Below, piece after piece: positions 43,714-51,380 of a DNA stretch of 64,000 bases. Made by a program: the position numbers and the translations under genes. Each line of letters opens with the position of its first letter. Position 1 is the stretch's first letter. The stretch lies in contig JAXMBL010000004.1 of the NCBI GenBank assembly GCA_046349915.1, positions 248,001 through 312,000 of the forward strand, given 5' to 3'. This stretch comes from CAIXSC01 sp046349915 (GTDB taxonomy: Bacteria; Planctomycetota; Planctomycetia; Pirellulales; Pirellulaceae). The notes beneath the pieces were generated by a model. The model did no database searches, had not been told where the DNA came from, and was given only the letters and a program-made list of their open reading frames with translations.

Positions 43714-45825
43714 ATGAGCCACGACGACACACCAGGCCGCCGGTCCAATGACGGCAAGTCTGCATCGGGAGGACCGCCGATCCTCTGGTACTTCGTGGCC
43801 GCCATTGTCGGCATGGTCGTTGTCGGCTGGATTGTGATGGCCGCCAACCAGCAGTCGATTGAATACAGCGACTTTCTGCGACTGGTCGAGCGGAGCAAGC
43901 ACACGACGGATGGCGCGGGGTTGGCCGAGGGGGCGCCGGGCTACATCGAGGTTGAGGCGGTTTCCTCGACCAAGAAGACGCGGCGCATCATTCGCTTCAG
44001 CAATTTGCGCGAGGTGATGATTGGCGAGAAGATGATCACGGGCCGAGTCGATCGACAACGGCTGGAACAGACGCTCGACTCGTCGGACGAGCCTGTGGTG
44101 AAGGCGACCGAGAAGGATGTTCGTTTTACGACCAACCGGCTAGGCAACGAGAGTGAAAACGCGAAGCTCATCGCGTTGATCACCGAGAATAATCTGAAAT
44201 ACGCCATTGAGCCTCCGCCGGGCATTTTTCGCCAGTACTTCATGGCGATGCTCTTCATGACGTTGATCGTCGTCGTATTCGTCATCATGCTTCGTCGCTT
44301 GGGAGGCGTCGGGTCGCCCATGTCGTTTGGGCGAAGCAAAGGCCGACTATACGCTCAAGAAGATTTAGGCGTGACGTTCAACGATGTCGCGGGAATTGAT
44401 GAAGCCGTGGAGGAAGTGCGAGAGGTCGTGGATTTTCTCCGGGCTCCGGAGAAATACCAGCGACTCGGCGGTCGCATCCCGCGCGGCGTGCTGTTGGTGG
44501 GACCGCCGGGAACGGGCAAGACTCTGCTGGCCAAGGCGATTGCTGGGGAAGCCGGAGTGCCCTTCTTCAGTCTCTCGGGTTCTGACTTCGTCGAGATGTT
44601 CGTGGGAGTGGGCGCGGCTCGCGTCCGCGACATGTTCCAGCAGGCGGAAGCCAAGGCGCCGTGCATTATCTTTATTGACGAGCTCGATGCGCTCGGCAAG
44701 AGTCGCGGCACAAGCATCATGGGGGGGCATGACGAACGCGAGCAAACACTGAATGCGCTGCTCGTGGAAATGGATGGATTCGGCTCGAATAACGGCGTCA
44801 TTGTGATGGCGGCTACAAATCGCCCCGAGACGCTCGATCCCGCCTTGCTGCGTCCCGGACGATTTGATCGTCATGTGCTCGTTGACCGTCCCGACATTCG
44901 TGGACGCGAAGCAATCCTCAAGGTCCATGTGAAGGTGGTGAAGCTCGATCCTACCGTTGATCTACGCGAGGTGGCCGCACTGACGCCCGGCTTTGTCGGC
45001 GCCGATCTGGCCAATCTCGTCAACGAAGCCGCGTTGCTCGCTGCCCGAAAGGACAAGGCGTCGGTTGGTATGACGGAGTTCAATGAGGGGATTGAACGAG
45101 TCACCGCGGGGCTGGAAAAGAAACAGCGAGTGATGAATGACGACGAGAAAGTGCGAGTCGCTTATCACGAAGCTGGGCACGCTTTGGTCGCCTATAGTTT
45201 GCCCAATACGGATCCCGTCCATAAGGTTTCGATCATTCCCCGCGGACTTGCCGCGTTGGGGTACACGCTGCAACGGCCCGAAGGCGATCGTTACTTGATG
45301 ACGCAATCCGAATTGGAAAGTCGAGTGCAGGTGTTGTTGGCGGGCACGATCGCGGAAGAGATTATCTTCCACGACATCTCCACGGGGGCTTCGAACGACT
45401 TGGAGCGTTCGACGGAAATCGCTCGCAGCATGGTCATGCAGTTCGGCATGAGTCGGCTTGGGCGAGTGAACTATCGGGAGAGTAATCAGTCGGCCTTTTT
45501 GGCGGCGGCGGGTGGCGAGGAGCGTTTACGGTCGCATAGCGAGCAGACGGCCCGCGAGATTGATCAAGAAGTGAAACGGATTGTAGACGAGTCGATTGAA
45601 AAGGTGCGGCACATTTTGGATGTTCGCCGAGGAGCGCTTGAGGCGTTGGCCCAAAAGCTGTTGGATGTGGAGTGTGTCGATGCCTCGGAGCTCAAGAAAC
45701 TGATCGAAGCCAGTGTTTCCGGGCCGCTGGTCGTTCCGGGCACAAATCCATCGCCGGTAAAGGCTGCCTTGCAAGATCGCAATGTTGCGCCGCGGGCGGA
45801 TGAGGCTGCTCCGGGGGGGATGTGA
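43714..45825 (+). CDS. ftsH: ATP-dependent zinc metalloprotease FtsH
   Basis: About 703 residues from the ATG beginning MSHDDTPG, with TGGAGG 10 bases upstream; the GTG at 43669 gives an unsupported extension. Two membrane helices (about 22-44 and 175-193) flank a periplasmic domain. The AAA+ module has Walker A GPPGTGKT (263-270), Walker B IIFIDELDA and second-region-of-homology ATNRPETLDPALLRPGRFD. The zinc site HEAGH starts at His485. The family degrades misfolded and regulatory membrane proteins. The C-terminal 40 residues are Pro/Ala-rich and variable. A candidate TATAAT promoter precedes it. Confidence 0.96.
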   Translation: MSHDDTPGRRSNDGKSASGGPPILWYFVAAIVGMVVVGWIVMAANQQSIEYSDFLRLVERSKHTTDGAGLAEGAPGYIEVEAVSSTKKTRRIIRFSNLREVMIGEKMITGRVDRQRLEQTLDSSDEPVVKATEKDVRFTTNRLGNESENAKLIALITENNLKYAIEPPPGIFRQYFMAMLFMTLIVVVFVIMLRRLGGVGSPMSFGRSKGRLYAQEDLGVTFNDVAGIDEAVEEVREVVDFLRAPEKYQRLGGRIPRGVLLVGPPGTGKTLLAKAIAGEAGVPFFSLSGSDFVEMFVGVGAARVRDMFQQAEAKAPCIIFIDELDALGKSRGTSIMGGHDEREQTLNALLVEMDGFGSNNGVIVMAATNRPETLDPALLRPGRFDRHVLVDRPDIRGREAILKVHVKVVKLDPTVDLREVAALTPGFVGADLANLVNEAALLAARKDKASVGMTEFNEGIERVTAGLEKKQRVMNDDEKVRVAYHEAGHALVAYSLPNTDPVHKVSIIPRGLAALGYTLQRPEGDRYLMTQSELESRVQVLLAGTIAEEIIFHDISTGASNDLERSTEIARSMVMQFGMSRLGRVNYRESNQSAFLAAAGGEERLRSHSEQTAREIDQEVKRIVDESIEKVRHILDVRRGALEALAQKLLDVECVDASELKKLIEASVSGPLVVPGTNPSPVKAALQDRNVAPRADEAAPGGM

Positions 45826-45865
45826 GTCGATTGAGTTGTTAGACAGCCAGCGTTCTTGGGACGAG

Positions 45866-47270
45866 GACTTGCCTTTGGACAGGACATTGCGAAGAATGAC
45901 CGCGGCCTAGCAGGAGGCTGAAGCGAGCCAGCGCTTCGTCAGAGACCGACAATTCGTGGGGACTCCTAAACCTTTTTCGCAAAAGGAGGACCCGCGGTAT
46001 GGCGTCAGCGATTCGTAAGTCTTTGGTCGATCCCACCGAAGTTGGCGTTTATCACTGCGCGAGCCATTGTGTGCGTCGCGGCAATGTCCAGGGGCGGGAC
46101 ACGGTCAGCGGACTGGACCGAACGCATCGTTCTCACTGGATACAGAATCGGCTGGCGTCTCTCGCCAGCGTGTTTGCCGTGGAAGTGCTCGACTACGGCT
46201 TGATCGACAACTCGCTGCATACCCTGTTGCGAATTCGGCCCGATGTCACGATCGGCTGGTCGGACGAAGAGGTGGTGCGGCGTTGGATTCAGTTGAATCG
46301 CCGTCGTCTGCAATTGAAGCGGGAGCGTCTCTCCCGTAAACGACTCGACAAGCTGCTGGCGGATGGGGAGCGAGTAGCCGAGTTCCGGAAGCGGCTGAGC
46401 GACCTGAGTTGGTTCATGATCATGTTGAAGGAGCCGATTGCTCGGGAGGCGAATCGGGAGGACGGCGTCTCAGGGCATTTTTTCGGCGAGCGTTATTGGT
46501 GTCGACGTTGCTGGACGATCGAGGAAGCGATGCAGGCGATGTTGTTTAGCCATACGAGTCCGGTGCGAGCGGGGTTGGCGACGACTCCGGAGACGGCCGA
46601 GTTTTCTTCTTATCGGGATCGGTTGGAGGATCAGCGGGCCTGCGATAGGGGTGAAGAGTTCGGAGCAGGCTCATGCGGAGATCCGAGCGAAGGGAGGGAC
46701 AAATGGGGACACAGTGAGCTTTCCGTGGAAGTAGAACAAGGTAGAACAAGCCAGCGAGCGGAGCGGGAGGAATTGCCTGTCGCGAGTGATGACCGAGGGA
46801 AAGCTCAACGGCGAGCGGCCTTTTTGGCGCCGCTGCGGCTCGAAGGGGTGGGGCTGGCGGGGGAGAGTTTTGATGACGCGGCCGCGGGTCGACGATTGAC
46901 CAACGATGGCTATCTCGACATCACGCTGAATCAGTATCGGGATGTGATCGCTGCGTGTCGGAATTCTGCTGATTCTGGTTCCGTGGGCTCGGAAGGGGCA
47001 GAGCGAGATACCACCAAGCGAGTAGGCAAAGTGGATCTGTCGCCAGATGGCGAGCGAGGTCATGCGGAGAGCACTGACGAAAGTGGACCGCTGAGTGACG
47101 ACTCAGGACGGTGGCGAGCTTCGATTCCGGCCGAGTTGCCGGTGGAGTTGGAGCGGATGGGGTTTGATCGAGTGCGTTGGGCCGAGTCGTATCGGCGCAA
47201 TGCTCGTCGATTCGACATGCTGACTCGCAGGTCGGACGCGTTACGCCGGGACTTCCATCAGGTGAATTGA
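45866..47270 (+). mobile_element. RAYT-like element, copy 1
   Basis: A direct repeat of 62561-63973. Similarity begins at GACTTGCCTTTGGACAGGAC, about 130 bases before the start codon, and ends at the stop codon region; flanks beyond are unrelated. The leader has a hairpin GAAGCG-AGCCAG-CGCTTC (45920-45937), conserved in copy 2 with one loop change. A short C- and T-rich stretch and AAAAGGAGG precede the ATG. No terminal inverted repeats or target duplications were seen, as expected for HUH-type elements. Confidence 0.75.
45999..47270 (+). CDS. IS200/RAYT-like transposase-family protein, copy 1
   Basis: 423 residues with AAAAGGAGG upstream. The N-terminal 200 residues follow the REP-associated tyrosine transposase plan: GVYHCASHCVRRGNV, VLDYGLIDNSLHTLLRIRPD and MLFSHTSPVRAGLATTPETAEF with SSYRDRLED. 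The HUH motif, usually NHLH in related planctomycete proteins, reads NSLH (71-74). The aromatic residue before PVRA, Tyr in relatives, is Phe182. The C-terminal half has conserved blocks (QRRAAFLAPLRLEG, RRLTNDGYLDITLNQYR, IPAELPVELERMGFDRVRWA) separated by Ser/Gly/Glu-rich variable linkers. The word GGGACAAATGGGGACACAG lies inside the frame near 46697. It may be inactive as a nuclease or a repurposed relative. Confidence 0.75.
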   Translation: MASAIRKSLVDPTEVGVYHCASHCVRRGNVQGRDTVSGLDRTHRSHWIQNRLASLASVFAVEVLDYGLIDNSLHTLLRIRPDVTIGWSDEEVVRRWIQLNRRRLQLKRERLSRKRLDKLLADGERVAEFRKRLSDLSWFMIMLKEPIAREANREDGVSGHFFGERYWCRRCWTIEEAMQAMLFSHTSPVRAGLATTPETAEFSSYRDRLEDQRACDRGEEFGAGSCGDPSEGRDKWGHSELSVEVEQGRTSQRAEREELPVASDDRGKAQRRAAFLAPLRLEGVGLAGESFDDAAAGRRLTNDGYLDITLNQYRDVIAACRNSADSGSVGSEGAERDTTKRVGKVDLSPDGERGHAESTDESGPLSDDSGRWRASIPAELPVELERMGFDRVRWAESYRRNARRFDMLTRRSDALRRDFHQVN

Positions 47271-48085
47271 GGCGGATTTGCGCCTTGGAGAACTGTCGAG
47301 TGCGCTAAGGGTGCGCGCTGGCAACGCTTTCAAGCTCATCGCACAAGATGGCGACGCTCGAATGTCGCGAGTGTTTGAGCCAGCGGTCTGAGTCTCGGGG
47401 CATTGAGCTGCATCAGCGAACTTGCTCATCTTGTCTGTTTTGTGTATCTTGCGCCTCTTTGCAGCCTCTGCGTCATCCGCTCTCACTGCCGCATTGAGTG
47501 AATTTGCACTAGACTGTCTGCTGCGACTAAGCAGCGCCCGGCGAGACGTTTGCCTAGACTGTCTTGTGCTGGAGACGGGCGAAAATCGCGTCATTTTCGG
47601 GGATCAGCCCGCGATTGTTCGTTGAGCACTTCCGCCAAACCCAGAGCGCCGAGGAACCCAGAGCGCCGAGGAGCCCAGAGCCCAGACGTCCGCTCTACGG
47701 CTTAGCGATCTCTCGTCCTTCTTCGTGACCAAGCGCTAAGGCAGCCGGACGAAAAACTACCAGCAGACTCACTCGACGTCGCCCCGGCCGCAGCGCGGAG
47801 CGGTCGGTTCCGAGCAGACCTTCGGTTGTGCGAACAAGCAACGCTTATCCGTGCAACGAAGCGGTGGCAGGCACCGTAGCCGCCCGTCTTTATTTTGCGG
47901 GTGTCGGGCCTGCTCGTAGCGGTTCGATCAGGACACTGCCGCGCGGGAGCGTCTCGGAACGCTGAATTCGTTGCGCCAGGGGAGTAAACGCCTGGCGGCT
48001 GATTCGCTTTTCACGTTCGTAGGTCGTGGGGGCCGTTGTCTAACTCGATAAGGTGGGTCTGCTGGAAGTTTTTTCGTCCGGCTGC
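47271..48085. other. Gene-free region with short repeats and IR element
   Basis: An 815-base stretch with no supported gene; small frames on both strands lack ribosome-binding sites and family motifs. It holds two copies of CTAGACTGTCT (near 47510 and 47555), a 17-base tandem duplication CCCAGAGCGCCGAGGA(A/G) at 47640-47673, and the inverted-repeat element starting near 47737. It separates the transposase-like gene from the convergent end of bioA. Confidence 0.6.
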
Positions 48086-48090
48086 CTAAG
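47737..48090. mobile_element. MITE-like inverted-repeat element
   Basis: A non-coding element of about 350 bases bounded by near-perfect inverted repeats of about 33 bases. The left arm starts AGGCAGCCGGACGAAAAA near 47739 and continues CT, then CCAGCAGAC and CAC with single-base differences. The right arm is its reverse complement, ending at about 48087 with one extra A and two mismatches. The interior has a 7-bp hairpin CGCCAGG / CCTGGCG (47974-47997). No obvious target duplication or frame. The right end includes the TAG stop of bioA (48086-48088). Confidence 0.65.
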
Positions 48091-49477
48091 ACGTCGCTTC
48101 ACGAATCCCTTGTTCCGCAGCGAGGCAGATACGATCAAGTTCTTCGAGGGTGGTGGTTAGCGGAGGCATGATCACCACCACATTGCCGAGTGGGCGGAGC
48201 CAGACGCCTCTCGTTAAAGCGGACTGGCATGCCCGCATCCCTCGACGTTCTTCCCAGGCGTATGGTTCACCATTCGACCTGTCCCGCACGAGTTCGATAC
48301 CCGCTATGAACCCTCGCTGTCGCACATCGCCGACATGAGAAAGCTCGGAAATGCGCGAGAGATGCTCGGTTAGCCGCTCGATCTTGGGCCGCAAATACTC
48401 GAGTGTCTGCTCTTGTTGGAATACCTCGAGCGTCGCCAAAGCGACCGCCGCGCCCAGTGGGTTTCCACCATAGGTGTGTCCGTGGTAGAAGGTGCGCGAG
48501 GAGGCGTAATCCCCCAGAAACGCTGACCAGACTTCGTCGGTAGTCAACGTCGCGGCAACGGGGAGATAGCCGCCGGTCAAGCCTTTCGCCAAACAAAGAA
48601 AATCGGGACTCACATTCTCCTGTTCGCACGCGAACATCGTGCCCGTGCGTCCCATGCCGACGGCCACTTCGTCGGCGATCAGCAAAACATCGTGCTCGCG
48701 AGTCAAATCCCTAACGCCCCGCAAGAAACCAGGCGGGTGCGCGACCATGCCCGCCGCACACTGCATGAGCGGTTCAATGACCACGGCGGCGAGTTCCTCT
48801 CGGTGTTCCACTAAGAGTCGACGAAACTGGGCCAGGTAATGCTCCAGCATTTGCTCGGGCGAAACATGTGCCGGCCGACGGTAGGCGTCAGGGGTCGGCG
48901 CGCGGACGACATCGAACAGCAGCGGGCGGAACATGGCGTGAAATCGGGCGACTCCGCCGACACTGACGCTCCCCAATGTGTCGCCGTGATACGCGGCATC
49001 AAAAGCGAGATAGCGAGTCTTGGTGGGCCGAGGACTTGACCGCTGCTGCCAATACTGAAAAGCCATCTTGAGGGCAACTTCCACAGAGGTCGCCCCGCTA
49101 TCGGAAAAGAAGACTCGCGTGAGTCCCTCGGGCGCGAGGTCCACCAGACGTTTCGCGAGTCGGATCGTGGTGGGGTTGGACATGCCGAGTGACGTGACAT
49201 GAGCCACCTTGCCAAGCTGTGCCACGACAGCGGCATCTAGCCGTGGATGGCGGTGCCCATGGACGTTGCACCACAAACTGCTGACGCCATCGAGATAGGC
49301 GTTGCCATCCAAATCATAAAGAGTGCGACCTTCGGCACGCTCGATTACAAACGGCTGGTACTCCGCCATCTGCGTAAACGCATGCCAGACGATCTCTCGG
49401 TCCCAAGCGAGCAATTGGTCGCGCGAAGCCCGTGTTGCGGGAGCACCGGGAGTTGCTGAATTGAAGGGGTGATCCAT
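48086..49477 (-). CDS. bioA: Adenosylmethionine-8-amino-7-oxononanoate aminotransferase
   Basis: 463 residues; a PLP-dependent class III aminotransferase of biotin synthesis that uses S-adenosylmethionine as amino donor to convert KAPA to DAPA. It opens DREIVWHAFTQMAEYQPF, then GRTLYDLDGNAYLDGVSSLW and VFFSDSGATSVEVALKMAFQ. ADEVAVGMGRTGTMFACEQE and the PLP-lysine region FLCLAKGLTGGYLPVAATL follow. These fit BioA rather than other class III enzymes. It is last gene of the rpmB-gat operon direction, 20 bases after a small SAM-hydrolase-like C-domain gene. Its stop codon lies in the inverted repeat of the adjacent element. No other biotin genes are in the window. Confidence 0.92.
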   Translation of the reverse strand: MDHPFNSATPGAPATRASRDQLLAWDREIVWHAFTQMAEYQPFVIERAEGRTLYDLDGNAYLDGVSSLWCNVHGHRHPRLDAAVVAQLGKVAHVTSLGMSNPTTIRLAKRLVDLAPEGLTRVFFSDSGATSVEVALKMAFQYWQQRSSPRPTKTRYLAFDAAYHGDTLGSVSVGGVARFHAMFRPLLFDVVRAPTPDAYRRPAHVSPEQMLEHYLAQFRRLLVEHREELAAVVIEPLMQCAAGMVAHPPGFLRGVRDLTREHDVLLIADEVAVGMGRTGTMFACEQENVSPDFLCLAKGLTGGYLPVAATLTTDEVWSAFLGDYASSRTFYHGHTYGGNPLGAAVALATLEVFQQEQTLEYLRPKIERLTEHLSRISELSHVGDVRQRGFIAGIELVRDRSNGEPYAWEERRGMRACQSALTRGVWLRPLGNVVVIMPPLTTTLEELDRICLAAEQGIREATS

Positions 49478-49497
49478 CGCTCTCTACGAATCCACGC

Positions 49498-49788
49498 CTA
49501 CGTCCAGCGGACCTTTACTTTTTCGCCTGGACGAACACCCAGCATGATGCCCGCATGATCACCGACCATGCACAATTCAAGAAATCCGGAATCACTCAAT
49601 AACCCGAGAAAGGTCATGGGTGGTTCTTGATGTTCCGGGCCAAACAATCCGACCGTCATATGCTCGTCGCAAGTGATCGTCGTGCGATCATCTCGCGGCG
49701 CGTCGCGTAGCTGATCCACGGGGATGTCAGTCACCAAGTTTCCCGCCGGTGAAATGCTGGTCACTCGACCTTCGATACTCCCGGGCAC
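49498..49788 (-). CDS. Standalone SAM hydroxide adenosyltransferase C-domain
   Basis: About 96 residues from a GTG with AGGGAGG seven bases upstream. A longer ATG frame from 49935 would overlap gatB and lacks family similarity. The sequence matches the C-terminal beta-barrel of the SAM hydroxide adenosyltransferase/fluorinase family: GSIEGRVTSISPAGNLVTDI, PPMTFLGLLSDSGFLELCMV and HAGIMLGVRPGEKVKVRW. The N-terminal domain that supplies most active-site residues is absent. The gene sits between gatB and bioA on one strand. A SAM-binding or oligomerising role beside the SAM-using BioA is an attractive but untested idea. Confidence 0.75.
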   Translation of the reverse strand: MPGSIEGRVTSISPAGNLVTDIPVDQLRDAPRDDRTTITCDEHMTVGLFGPEHQEPPMTFLGLLSDSGFLELCMVGDHAGIMLGVRPGEKVKVRWT

Positions 49789-49907
49789 GGCGATCCCTCC
49801 CTTGCGGCGAAGTCCAATACAGTCCCTCTGAGCCCCCCATTCTAGCGCATTTCCCGGTCCGAGAAAAACATGGGCGAGCCCTGATCGCGGTAAATTTTCA
49901 GAGGTGG

Positions 49908-51380
49908 TCACATACTCGCGATCAACCGCAGGCAAGTCTCGCGGACATCCGTGGGGTTAACGTTGGGATTTCGCTTCTTCGCTTGGCCTATGAGCGATGC
50001 CGCCGCCTGCGTTTTTCCCGACTTCACGTCCGCGACCACTCGTGGGTTATCCGCCAAGATCGCTCGACACAAGGTCTCGATTTCGTCACTGCTGACGGCC
50101 GCGATTCCCAGTCGTTCCAGGGCTTGTGCGACGGCGCAGCCCGTTTCGAACATGCAATTAAATACGTCTTTCGCTCGCGGTCCCGGCACATTTCCCTTCT
50201 TGATCGCGGCCAAGAGTTCCGCCAACGCCGTCGCCGCCACGGGAAAGCTCTGAATGTCGATTCCGCGCTCATTCATGAGCCGCAACACTTCTTGAGTGAC
50301 CCAATTCGCCGCTTGCTTGCCGTCTCCGCACCCGTCGGCGACCGCCAAATAGTAGGCGACGAACGCTCGCTCTTGATTGACAATCACATCGGCATCATAG
50401 GGCGGCAACTGGTATTCTCGCTCCAACCGCTCGCGAACGTTCGCTGGCAGGTCCCCTAGTTCGCTCCGGATTTCTTCGATCTCTTGTGCCGTCACCACGA
50501 CCGGCGCGAGATCAGGATCGGGAAAGTACCGATAATCGCTCGACTCTTCCTTGTGACGCTGGCCGTAGGTCAACTGCCGCTGGTCGTCCCAGCCGCGAGT
50601 CTGTTTGGGGATGTCGCCCTTGCGCTGGCCCGTCTCCCGCCATGCCTCGTACTGCCTCTCCGCTTCATAAGCCAAGGCCCGTTCGACCGCCCGAAAGCTG
50701 TTCATGTTCTTCACTTCAACGATGGGAGTCGCGATCACTCCCTCGGGCGTTGAAATGTGCAAATTCACATTCGCGTCTACTCGTAGACTCCCTTCCTGCA
50801 TGTTGCAGTCAGAGACGCCGAGATACACCAATAGCAGGCGGAGTTCATTCAGGTAGGCCTTCGCTTCTTTCGGCGAACGCATGTCAGGCTCGCTGACGAT
50901 CTCCAGCAAAGGCGTCCCCGTACGATTGAGATCAATGCGGCTATCGGCCTTTCCCGCGACTTCGTCATGCATGCTCTTGCCAGCATCTTCCTCGAGGTGC
51001 GCTCGAGTGATTCGCACTCGTCGCGGAGCAAACTCGCCCTTGGAATCGCGAATGTCCAGCCAGCCCGCTCGCGACATGGGCAAGTCGTACTGACTGATCT
51101 GATAACCCTTGGGAAGATCTGGATAGAAGTAGTTCTTGCGATCCCATTTCGTGAAGGTGGGGATTTCACAGTTCAACGCCAACGCAGTGCGCAGCGACAA
51201 TCGGTAGGCTTCTCGATTCATAACCGGCAAGGCGCCAGGCAGACCAATACAAACAGGGCAGGTTTGCGTGTTCGGAGGGGCGCCGAAACGAGTATTGCAG
51301 CGGCAGAACAGCTTGCTCTTGGTTGCCAGCTGCACATGGACTTCCAGGCCGATGATGATTTCGTAGGTCGGGTCGCTCAT
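49908..51380 (-). CDS. gatB: Aspartyl/glutamyl-tRNA amidotransferase subunit B
   Basis: 490 residues, full length. The kinase/cradle domain shows YEIIIGLEVHVQLATKSKLF, the zinc cysteines CRC and CPVC, TKWDRKNYFYPDLPKGYQIS, RAHLEEDAGK and DLNRTGTPLLEIVSEPDM. The helical and YqeY-like tail (from about 330) includes ANWVTQEVLRLM. With GatA and GatC it converts Glu-tRNA-Gln or Asp-tRNA-Asn to the cognate amide form. Its start overlaps the gatA stop by 4 bases. Confidence 0.96.
   Translation of the reverse strand: MSDPTYEIIIGLEVHVQLATKSKLFCRCNTRFGAPPNTQTCPVCIGLPGALPVMNREAYRLSLRTALALNCEIPTFTKWDRKNYFYPDLPKGYQISQYDLPMSRAGWLDIRDSKGEFAPRRVRITRAHLEEDAGKSMHDEVAGKADSRIDLNRTGTPLLEIVSEPDMRSPKEAKAYLNELRLLLVYLGVSDCNMQEGSLRVDANVNLHISTPEGVIATPIVEVKNMNSFRAVERALAYEAERQYEAWRETGQRKGDIPKQTRGWDDQRQLTYGQRHKEESSDYRYFPDPDLAPVVVTAQEIEEIRSELGDLPANVRERLEREYQLPPYDADVIVNQERAFVAYYLAVADGCGDGKQAANWVTQEVLRLMNERGIDIQSFPVAATALAELLAAIKKGNVPGPRAKDVFNCMFETGCAVAQALERLGIAAVSSDEIETLCRAILADNPRVVADVKSGKTQAAASLIGQAKKRNPNVNPTDVRETCLRLIASM

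Noticed and set aside
47241..47625. Small frames on both strands (117 and 67 residues) downstream of RAYT-like copy 1
   Set aside because: No ribosome-binding site, Ser/Arg- or Leu-rich composition without motifs, and the two overlap on opposite strands in a repeat-rich non-coding region.
49789..49935. Longer start for the SAM-hydrolase C-domain
   Set aside because: It would overlap gatB, and no family similarity lies before the GTG at 49788, which has a strong ribosome-binding site.
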